Assembly: GCF_022581195.2 (NCBI RefSeq)
Contig: NC_061471.1
Coordinates: forward strand, 5,146,001-5,210,000
Direction: 5' to 3'
Length of the DNA: 64,000 bases
DNA from: Helicoverpa zea
Lineage: Eukaryota > Arthropoda > Insecta > Lepidoptera > Noctuidae
Shown here piece by piece: positions 38,501-50,500 of this stretch. Position numbers and translations under genes: made by a program. Within the stretch, counting starts at the first letter, position 1; every line of letters begins with the position of its first letter. The notes below the pieces were generated by a model. The model was not told the origin of the DNA and searched no databases. It was given only the letters and a program-made list of their open reading frames with translations.

Positions 38501-41500
38501 AGCTGAATCCGGCCGACCCCAACATGATTGGGAAAAAGGCTCGGAGGATGAATTTTTTATTCCTTAGCATGATCGCTAGTCGGCTAGATCTAGACACACG
38601 GCAGTGTGTCCGCCAAGTTCGAGCAAAAAAAGCGACACACCGGCCGTGGGTTATATTACACGAACCATTTCGGGCCAAATTCGACCCCCCTGTAACTCAA
38701 AATCTATTTTATTTATGCATATCAAATTTCTAGTATCTGTTGAGACCCCCTCACTTATCTAAAATACAAAATTTCATTAATATACCTATTGTAGGTCTTG
38801 AGATATTGACGTCAGAAAATAGCTATTTTTACTATACACTCACTGACTGACTGATTCACTGACTCACTCATCAAAAACCTAGACCACTTCCAATGGTCGT
38901 ATTGACTTGAAAGGACAATGCTATTCTTTGTATGGAAGTTGGGCTCAAGAGTTGCCCACAGTAACTGCATAGTGTATTTTGTTCCATAGGCTTATAATAG
39001 GTCCCAGACCGAAATATTTCGAAATCTATCCCAGGAGTCCTGAGAAAAACTGGTTTGACTCTTATTCAATATTACGAAAAATATGCTTACGAACTCTTAA
39101 CTTTTCCACTTTTATTACCTTAATTGAAATGCATTATAATATTAATCGACAAATATTCGAAAATACGAGATATTGAACGAGATTTTTTTTACCGACTTCA
39201 AAAAATGGAGGAGTTTTTCAGTTCGTTTGTATTCTTTTTACGTAAGTACGTGCATAACACCGTCGTTTACCAACCGATTTAAACAATCATTTTATTGTTT
39301 GAAAGGATTTACTTTCCAAATGGTTCCTTTGTTATTCGGTTCAGGGTCTGGTGATAGAAACCTTAAAACAATAGGGAACTCTCGGAAAAATTGTTAGCGC
39401 ATATCGAATAAAAACTTGTCATTCGGGTATATGTCTCCGACACCAAAAAACAGTGGAGGTTAAGACCAGACCTGACGATGGAGACGTCAGCGAGACGAGG
39501 GAACTCCTCAACGGCATCTATTTACTACCTCGTGTTCGAGCTTATTTTATTCGTCTTGATAAGATTTTTCCATTGCCATTACGGATATAAGTTGTATGGC
39601 GCTACACGAACTTAGGACTGATTGTGGTAGATAGAGACTGAAAAGCAAGAGAAACAACAGTTACCTTTAAACGTCTATTTCTGTTTTTTTTTTTTGTGAA
39701 ACCACTAACTATCTGAATGTTATTTCAAGAAAAGAGGTTGTTAGGTTTGTGGCTACTTAAAATGGCTTGCTAACAATGGCTGGCTAACATTAGAACCGGT
39801 TTTTCTCGGGACCTCTGGGACCGATTACAAAAATATTTGGATTCCGTCTTAAGAGTGAAGTAAAGAACCTATTTTAACCATTCCCACTACTGGGCAAATG
39901 GCTTGGGCTTTATAAAGTGACTGTTCAAGTTTAACATTAGAACCGGTTTTTCTCGGGACCTCTGGGACCGATTTTCAAAATATTTGGATTTCGTGATAAC
40001 AGTGAAGTAAAGAACCTATTCTAGCCATTCCCACTACTGGGCAAATGGCTTGGGCTTTATAAAGTGACTGTTCAAGTTTAACATTTGAACCGGTTTTTCT
40101 CGGGACCTCTAGGACCGATTTCCAAAATATTTGGATTTCGTGTCAACAGTGCAGTAAAGAACCTATTTCGACCACTTTCACTGCTGGGCAAATGGCTCAT
40201 CTATGGAGAACATTTGAATCGGTTTTTCTCGGGACCTCTGGGACCGATTTCCAAAATATTTGGATTTCGTATTAACAGTGAAGTAAAGAACCTATTCTAA
40301 CCATTCCCACTAATGGGCAAATGGCTTGGGCTTTAGAAAGTGACTGTTCAAGTTTAACATTAGAACCGGTTTTTCTCGGGACCTCTGGGACCGATTTCCA
40401 AAATATTTGGACTTCGTGCAAACAGTGAAGTAAAAAACCTATTCTAACCATTCCCACTTCTGGGCAAATGGCTTGGGCTTCATAAAGTGACTATCTATGG
40501 AGAACATTTGAACCGGTTTTTTTCGGGACCTCTGGGACCGATTTCAAAAATATTTGGATTTCGTGTTCAGGGTGCACTATGGAACCAGCTGGAACTACTT
40601 CCACTGCTGGGCAAACTTAGAGCCCAGACCCTGGCATTGTCCTTTGGCATGGAGGTAGGTCTTTATGTCAAGGTAAAGGGAAAAATCTGAAAATGGCCAA
40701 GTGTGAGTCGGTTTCAAAATAATGAAGGTGTTTTATACCCGGTGTAAATTTATACCCCTAAGGAACTAAAACTACTAAATTTATCTATATTTATATAATA
40801 TATCTTCGAATGGTACAAAGGTTTGTATTTAGTCAAAGTAAAGTAAAAATCTGAAAACATCCAAGTGTGAATCACTTTCGAAAATAACGAATGTGTAACT
40901 TTGATCCACGAACATAATATATGATAACATGTCATGTCAGTCAGTTGGTAAATCTAGTCCATTTATTTAATCTAGTTCATTTCTTTGTAAGAAACATAGT
41001 GCATATAAAAAAATCTAAAAGATAGTATAAATGAGACATTTCTTTAACTAACTTCATCATAAGAAAAAATAAAAATAAACAACCTTACAAAAATAAATGA
41101 AATCCCACCCAAAACAAAAATGTGAAAGACTGCCAAGTTCGATAATATGGGAATGCTTCGCCTATAAAAGAAGTGAGATCTGAATAAGTACCAAGTTCCA
41201 TACACATACCTCAGTTAAAAATAGTTGCTTTTTAATGATGTTACTTGGCAAGTTTTAATAGAAAATTAAATACTTGATTCATTGCGTTTAGTAGGTTTAT
41301 AACGGTGTATGAAAACTTGCCAAGTAACATCATTAAAAAGCAACTATTTTTAACTGAGGTATGTGTATGGAACTTGGTACTTATTCAGATCTCACTTCTT
41401 TTATAGGCGAAGCATTCCCATATTATCGAACTTGGCAGTCTTTCACATTTTTGTTTTGGGTGGGATTGTACTTACGTCAATCGTTACAGCGCCATTTGTC

Positions 41501-44500
41501 ATGGAATGGTACTACAATGATTGAGTATTGTAAGAAGAGTCTTTTTTTATTTTTTATTGTTGATTTTGGTTTGCTAGTTTGTTTTGATTGTTTTTAAGCA
41601 TTACTAACACTAGTGTATAAAAATATTGTTACTAACAAAATGGACACCATGGTCTGAAATAAAGTAATTTATTTATTGTTTATTTTATCTAAATGTTTCA
41701 GCCTTTTTATCAACCCAATGCTGGGCACAGGCCTCCTCATACACGAAGAAGGATTGAGCATTAATCACCACGCTTGCTCAATGCAGGTTGGTGATTTCAG
41801 ACTTTATAGTCCAGGTTTCCTCAAGATGTTTTCCTTCACCATTTTATCAGCCATTGGTGTCCAAGATATACTTAGAAAGTACATACAAACTTAGAAAAGT
41901 TACATTGGTAGGTACTTGCCTGACCTTTTTTTTTAACGACGTCAAAAATCATCAATTGACCCCTCCCGCTGTGGGTTAGCAGCGGTGAGGAAGTGTCAGA
42001 CTCTTACTGACTAAAAACCGTCGTGTTCCGTCATAGGCCTTTTATGTACCAGAGCCGCGGTATCTCTTTCGAACAACCCGCAGGTACTTGCCTGACCTGG
42101 AATCGAACCCACACCCTCATACTCGAGAGGGTGGTTCTTTACCCATTAGGCCACCACGACTTCAAATGATTCAACTGATGCTAGCCTGTTCCCTAATAGC
42201 TACCTAGTTTTAAATTAGCATAAGTAATGATTTTTATGAATAAAAAAATCAATATTTAGCCTACTTTTTACGTGTTTAATATGTCAGTTCTTAGCAATTT
42301 TACCCATCTATTAATTATTGCTAAATAACACGTGGCAAAATCAGTACTATTACCTATCTTTCAAATATTTTTGACGCAGGTTTTTGTTATATGCTTTTGA
42401 CTATAAAAGTCATCGAAACTTAGCGGTCAAATAACCTTTTTTTTCAAATTCAGCTGATGACTAAACCTAGGCTCTTAGCAACACTTCAATATAGGTACTG
42501 TCCTGTTACTTTAATTGCAATCTTGTTTTGTACAAAACGATTACATACAAACACATCCTTGCAAAGACGATATTCTTACATCCTACTTATATTATAAATG
42601 TCAAAGTTTGTGAGAATGTATGGATGTATGTTTGTTATTCAATCACGCAAAAACGGCTGAACCGATTTGATTGAAATTTGGTATGTAGATAGGCGATACC
42701 CTGGATTAACACATAGGCTACTTTTTATCAACACACCACGCGGGCGAAGCCGCTGGCGAAAGCTAGTACATAATATAATGTATGAAAACAAGTTGCTACA
42801 ATTTATTTTATTTGTACATACACTATAACATCTGTGCTAAGTATGACCTAAATTTATTGCAATTATTGCATTTTCATACAAAACGTCGTTCTATAAGCAA
42901 ACTGCTTCATAAGCTTTCTAGATCTCTCTAGAGATTTTGTTGTTTGGTGATTAACTGTGGAATACAATATCTGATCCATCCGTTGTTTTTCGACTGGAGA
43001 TTGAATTTTGAACATTAGCTTCATATAAATGATCTCAAATTCATGGTGGCCTAGTGGGTAAATTTTATTTATTTTATTTATTTATTTGAATCAGGCATCT
43101 AAGGCCCATAGAAAAATACAATACACGAATATTATAACATTAAAACATACACTAATACATATTTTATTTATGTAACTTAAAAAACTAATGCACACGAAGT
43201 GGCGGCGTCGTGTCGGAAGGACCAGCCTCTCAAGTAAGGGGGCGCGGGTTCGATCCCAGGTCAGGCAAGTACCAATGCAACTTTTCGAAGTTTGTATGTA
43301 CTTTCTAAGTATATCTTAGACACCACTGACTGTGTTTCGGATGGCACGTTAAACTGTAGGTCCCGGCTGTCATTGAACATCCATGGCAGTCGTTACGGGT
43401 AGTCAGAAGCCAGTAAGTCTGACACCAGTCTAACCAAGGGGTATCGGGTTGCCCGGGTAACTGGGTTGAGGAGGTCAGATAGGCAGTCGCTTCTTGTAAA
43501 GCACTGGTACTCAGCTGAATCCGGTTAGACTGGAAGCCGACCCCAACATGGTTGGGAAAAAGGTTCGGAGGATGAAATGATCTCAAATTTCAACACCTAA
43601 TTGAAAAACAACTAATGCATTGGTTATTGTAATCTGCAGTGAACCAGCATTTGATTCTACAAGAAGATTGTTTCACTCACTTTTTCTCTTTGGCAAGTTT
43701 CCCAAGCGTCTTCTGCTTATTCCTCTGGTTGTTGAAGAACACAGAGACCAGCTGGTAGTCCCTCACTAAGCGCTTTCTTCTTGTTCTCTCTCTTAGACGA
43801 CGTGTGTATATGTCCACTTGCGACAGCTTCAGGGCTGAGAAAAAGTTATTTCATTCATAAAGTTTAAAGTAAAACATTGTGGTGCAGTCGGGTACAAAAT
43901 ACAAATATATTTTTGGAATTTGAATTAATTTCTTGTTACTGTAAAAAGGTGGTCGTCCGTGCGCTACCAAGTACAGACCCGTTGTCAGTTTCTCCGTACA
44001 ATTTTAATTCGCTAAAGTTGTTTAAAGTAACTTATTTGTTGTAAATTATTTACATTTACGAAGAACAATATGTGAGTGACATTCTGTGAAAAAGTTAAAG
44101 CGATACATGTAGTGGAACTATCTCAAAACATCATTTTATTTAAATAACGAACTTGTTTTGAACTAAAAAAGTGAGCGTCGAAGTGAACTTTGGACTGTGT
44201 CATAACGGTACCAACCAACTCCGCAACCACATCGGCAAGTCGACCCAACAAATTGCTAGGACAGAAACAGAAATTTCGCCACTGTCAATAACGCATGCTT
44301 GGCGCAGTGGCTACGACGCCTGCCTCGGATACTGCGGACTGAGTTCAATTCCGGCCAGACACCAGAGATTTTTTGTCTATCCAAAACACTTTATTTTTGA
44401 TTTCTTTGTCAAATATTGGAAACCCCGATTTCTAAACAAAAACATTCCGCAATAAAATTTGTTACCTTATTTTATTCGAATAATTTTTGCTGATACTCTG

Positions 44501-47500
44501 TTTGGTCACGACTGTTTACAATGCCGTTAAAAAGAACTCCTCCTACCTCGCCAGCGGTTTCGGAGTCTACAAACAAACATAGTAATCAAACGCAGCCATG
44601 CCTCAGCTTCTCAAGTAAATCAAATGACTCAACAATGGCGAACGTTAACACACATAAGAGGAAAAAGGGGAATGATGGCGAAATTGAATTTGAAGAAAGG
44701 CACCCTGTTCATCACCTGTTACAGCGCTCGGAAATCATAGAGATCATTAGAACCGAAATAAGTTCCGCAATCAAGAATGCCCTATCTAATGAATTCGCTT
44801 TCATGAAAGAGGAAATCCTTAGTTTCGAACAATCTATTAAGTTTATGAACGCCGAATTTGAAGACATGACGGCTAAATTTAAAGAGTGCAACGAGGAAGT
44901 AAAATCTCTGCGAAGTGAAAACAGCTGCCTACTAAAAAGGATAACAGACATGGAAGCTAGAATTGGACAATTGGAACAAGATGCCAGACAAAACAATATA
45001 GAAATCCATTGTTTACCTGAACATAAACGAGAAAACTTGGTAAATACTGTAATGCAACTTAGCAACGTTGTGTCCTATCCTCTTACTGAAAATGAAATAC
45101 TATCATGCTCTAGAGTACAAAAGCTAAACGCATCCACTAGCCAACCAAGAGCAGTTATTTGCAAACTACCAAGCAAAATTAAGCGCGACAATCTGCTTGG
45201 GGCAATCTCATTATATAACAGATCAAACCCCAATAACAAATTGAACACGAAGCTCCTGGGCTACGGAGACAAATTATCCCCCGTATATGTAAGTGAACAC
45301 CTCACCAAGGCTAATAAGTCATTGCATGCAGCCACCAGGATAGCAGCCAAGGAGAAAAAGTATAAATTCGTGTGGGTCAGAAACGGAAGAGTTTTCGTCA
45401 GGAAGGAGGAAGGTTCTACAGTACGTACTATAACCAGTTTAGAATGTCTGAAAAAACTAGACTAGTCATTTTGTTTCAATTATATTCTGCCACTGCCTGT
45501 GTAGTACTAGTAATTATATAAATTCAGTGAATTAATATTCTATTACCAAAATTCAAGAAGTATCCGTGGAAAGTTAGATACAATCTATTTGAATGTGCTA
45601 ACAATGAATGTTCATATAATTGTTCTTACTGAAACATGGCTGAATGAAAGTGTGTTAGACTCAGAAATCTTAGATAACCGTTACCAAATTTTTAGGAGAG
45701 ATAGGCAGTCGGGAACTTTTTCTGGGGGTAGGGAAGGAGGTGGCGTGCTAATAGCAGTTATTAAATCTATAAATGCGTATAGAAATAAATCTTTTGAGTC
45801 TTGTTGCGAGGACCTATGGGTAACATTAGACTTACCAACTAACTCTACTCTTAAAACATCTAAAAGAATCCACTTATGTGCGACTTACTTGGCTCCACCA
45901 GTAAATATTAATTTAATAACCTACTTCACGAATAAAGTTAGTAGTGCTATTAACGATGATTCTGTCATTATTATAGGTGACTTCAACTTGGGTAACATTA
46001 AATGGACCAAATCTTCTGCTCATCAACATGCGGAACCTAATGTTGACACAAATAATATCGGTAAAGTTTTTTTAGAATTCTTATCTTCTAATGACCTATA
46101 CCAGTATAACGCTATAGAAAACAAACAGAATAGAATTTTAGACCTAGTCATATCCAATTTGATTTATCCGATTAAGGTCACGCGGTCCTGTGACGTCATA
46201 TCTAAAGTAGATGATTTTCACCCGCCATTGCAGATTGCCATTCATCTCAACCTTCCCAAACCGCTTACGAATAAAAAGACTATGATTTACAAATTCAAAA
46301 ACGCGGACTATCACAAAATCAGAAAACGTCTAGAAGAAATAAATTGGAATATTGTTTTAAAATCAGATACTATTGATACGGCTGTTGATAATTTTTATTT
46401 AGTATTACGAGAGATTATTGCTGAATCCGTTCCTCGACGGAGTGCAATTAAAAATTTGTATCCAATTTGGTACAACAGTAACCTAATTAAAATGTTGAAA
46501 GAAAAAGAAAAATGTCGACAAAGGATGAAAAAATACAAAAACAAACGAGATGAATATGAATACTTACTTCTTAAGGATCGATCATCCCGTAAAATAAAAG
46601 AATTATATCAAAAGTATTTACAAAATGTTCAAAATAATATAATTAAGAATCCCAAATATTTCTGGTCTTATATAAAAAACAAACGCGACGCTAAGAGCAT
46701 TATTCCGAGACACATGAGGCTCAATAATAGTACTGCAACCGATGGCTTGAGCATTGCTGATTTATTCGCGGAGAACTTTGCTTCAGTTTATAGCCCTATC
46801 TCTAATATTGTACCGAACCCTACATACATCCATAACACCTGCAATAGCAACAACTTACATCATGTAACGCTATCTAAAACAAGCATACAGAGAAAACTTA
46901 AAAACTTGGATATAGCTAAGGGCTCGGGCTCTGATGGGATACCTCCGTTATTTATCAGGGAGTGTGCTGAACTTTTGTCAGAACCATTGTGTATGATTTT
47001 CAATCGGTCGTTGTCTGAAGGGATTTTTCCAAGGATCTGGAAGGAAGCCATCGTGATTCCAATTCTAAAATCAGGTGATAAAACTGATATTTGCAACTAC
47101 AGGCCTATCAGTATATTGCCTACGTTAGCAAAGGTTTTTGAATCTCTTTTGTGTCCTATTTTGAACTGGCATATTAAAAGCTCAATAACGGAGCATCAGC
47201 ATGGTTTCTTTAGAAACAGATCTACAGCGACAAACTTGGTTACCTTTGTCGAGAGAACTTTAGCCTATATGAGCAATGGTAAAGAAGTCGACGCTGTCTA
47301 TAGTGATTTCAGCAAAGCTTTTGACAAGGTTGACCACGGTGTGTTGCTGCAAAAGCTCGAAACCACTTTCGGTGTTCACGGCCCACTTCTAAAATGGTTT
47401 GAGTCATACCTGGTTGGCCGAACCGCAAGAGTTGTAGTTAATGGACACTCATCCCGCAGCTTTGCACCTACATCTGGAGTACCACAGGGGTCTCATCTGG

Positions 47501-50500
47501 GCCCAGTACTATTCAACATGTTCATAGACGACATTAAACACTCTATACGTAACTCTCATTTTGAAATGTACGCCGACGATTTAAAGCTGTATAGGGTTGT
47601 TATGACCAAACATGATGAGTCACTCTTACAAGAGGATATTGATAGGCTCTGTGTGTGGTGTGAGAAGAACAGTATGATGATGAATGTTGCCAAGTGTTAT
47701 CACGTAAAATTTTCACGTAAAAAACACAAATTTGATTCATCATACAAAATGAATAATCAAGTTTTAAGTAAAGTATCTGAAGTCAAAGATCTGGGTATAA
47801 CCATTGATTCTGAAATGAAATTCAACACTCACACAGATCTTACGATTAACAAGAGCAACAGAATGCTAGCTTTTCTTAACCGTAGTACAAAACAATTTAG
47901 AAATTTGGCAGCACTCAAAACTTTGTTTTTCGCATTAGTTCGTAGTCATATAGAATATTGCTCCATCGTATGGTACCCAGTACATAAAATACACATTGAA
48001 CGCATCGAAAGAATCCAAATAAAATTTATAAAAAGACTCTCTTATATAGCAGGTATAAAGAAAGCAATCAAAGACTACGAAGACAGACTAAAGCATTTCA
48101 AAATGAACTCTTTACACTGGCGTAGAAAGTTTGCGGGTCTTATGTTCTTGTTTAAAATATTAAATCAAAGAGTGGACTGCCCATCACTTCTGGCATCCAT
48201 TAACATTAACATACCCCGAACGTCGGCTAGGCTGCATAACTATAAGCCCTTCGCTCCTAGTGGCCGTAAAACAAAGTATGGTAGTAACGCTCCTCTTACC
48301 TATATTCTCAGACATTGTAACGAAATTTTTCATGACTGTAACTTCGACATATTTTCAAACAGCCTCAATAGCTTTAAGAAATCTGTACTTACCCACATGT
48401 AGTTTTAATTTTAAGTTTATTTAATTTTAAGTTTATTTAATTTTAAGTCAATTATTTTTATTTTTTCATTCAATTTTATTCTGATAACATATAGATACAT
48501 GAAATCAATATTATTTAATTTAATTTAATCAATTTAATTTAATGCATGATGTTATAATTCTAATTTACCAATTCATTATAATTTAAGCAACTAAGCATAT
48601 TATTATTATTGTATTGTGAGAATCTTTTGTAATGTTGTGCTTACCTTTAATTTAGATACATGCAATGCTATCTTATATGTGAATGATGGATTACCATGAA
48701 TGTCTGTGTGTGTATTTAGTTGGTTTGCCTTAAATAAATAAATAAATAAATAAAAAAAAGCCTCCATGTTTTAGTCCACATAATAGACAAACAGTAATTG
48801 CACCTTCAATTATTATTCAACCAGTATTAAAACTGATTCTCCTCCTCTCAGGCAGAAAAAGATTGAGCGTTAATCACCATGCTTTGCTCAGCCACAATTC
48901 ATAAAAAAAAGGAAATGTATGACTGCTTACCAACATCCAACTCATCGTCTTCAGGATTCAGGGATAGTGTTGATATTAACTGTTCCGCTTCATGGTCATG
49001 CTCCTGAAATAACATCAAATCATACATGAATGTTGTTATTTGCAAATAAATTGGCATTACTAGCATCCATTGGGAAAAATTATATGCAACTCAGAAAAAT
49101 ACAGGATTAGAGAAAAAAAAATTGTTAAGCAGGGACTTAAATATCAAAAGTGAAAAGAAAGCATTATCAAAAGTAACCCCCAAGCATTTTCCCAACTATG
49201 TTGGGGTAGCTGTCCAGTCAAACTGGATGCAGCTGAGTACCAGTGTTTTACAAAGAGCAACTGCCTATCTGACCTCTTCAACCCAGTTACCTGAGCAACT
49301 CCATATATACCCCCTGGTAAGATTGGATGTCACACTTACTGGCTTCTGACTACCCGTAATGACTGCCAAAGATGTTCAATGACATACGCAGCAGCAGTAC
49401 TAGAATTCTTTATCAGTAATCCTACAAAAATATGGAATGCACTGGTTTATAATAATGTCTTTACCCTTTCAAAGTCATCCCTGTTTGGCATGTATCCAAG
49501 CTGTGCAGCTTCATCGGAGGTAACTGCGAGATGCGGTAGCCGGGAAACCGCACTGGGTCCCAATGGACCCTCATCTTTATCTGCAGAGTTCAATGATGGT
49601 CTGCTTGTGCTCTCTAAGTTGCCCCATGTTGCTCTGCCAATGCTGCCTTCCAAGTACCTTGTGATATACTCATCTTTGGCCTCTGTAAATAAAGCATGGT
49701 TGAATTCAATGGAATTTAATAATACATCAGTCCTCAACTTACATTCTGCTAAACATATTTCGGTCACGGCGGCTGTTCTCACTTAAGGAGATCAGCCAGC
49801 TGCGCAGGGCATATTATAGTGCACAAGCATTTGCGCAGACACAGGTAAACATAAATAAATTGTGGAATATACTTCATATTGAGGGCTGGATTTAAAGTGA
49901 CTCAGATGATTTGAAATCTAGCTAAGCAAACTATTGCTTGATAATTGACAACTTTTCATACCTTCTGGGGTCCGTGTTTCTATGTGTTTAGCTATATCTT
50001 CCCAATTTCCAAACCCAAACTGTTCTATGGCATCAAGTAATCTAACTTCTTCATTTGCTGACCAACTACTTCGTCCTAAAAATATCCCAAACGCTCCAGA
50101 GTCCTACAATATGAAATTGTTTACAATATTTTTTGTTATAGTAAAACATACAACACATTTTAGGTTTACGAAGTAGATCGAAGTACATACCATATACTGA
50201 TAAGAGTGGTCATTTTTATGCGATCCAATTTCTGCGCCAAGGGAAAAACACTGAAATAATAAATTAATTAGAAATCGTTCAAAACCTACATCGTGACAAT
50301 TCGAATTTTTGCGCCAAAACTATAAACAAAAATGGCAGTGAAGCTACCTTACCTGCAAACAAATATCAAAGTCGATACATTCCGCACATTTGACGCGTAC
50401 GCCACTAATTTCTTCTTGACAATAAGTACAATTATATTTTGCATATAAATCTGAAAATGACATGATTAAATATACAATAAAACAAAGAACTAAAGCTGAA

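Larger units (their letters stand above)
43960..48755 (+). mobile_element. CR1/Jockey-type LINE, nearly intact
   Basis: It has a 5' leader, ORF1 (44521-45465), ORF2 (45589-48402 as read, open from 45514), an AT-rich 3' leader and a (taaa)n tail near 48735-48755. It sits in ADA2B intron 6, on the strand opposite the gene. The exact 5' edge and target duplication could not be fixed. Two long open frames without internal stops imply recent insertion. Confidence 0.88.

Noticed and set aside
40085..40690. Repeated SGPLGPISKIFGF open frames
   Set aside because: They follow the 147-bp tandem array, with frames broken between units and no start or splice context.
44171..44455. 94-codon frame upstream of LINE ORF1
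   Set aside because: It covers the tRNA-like boxes in the LINE leader and has no known ORF counterpart.
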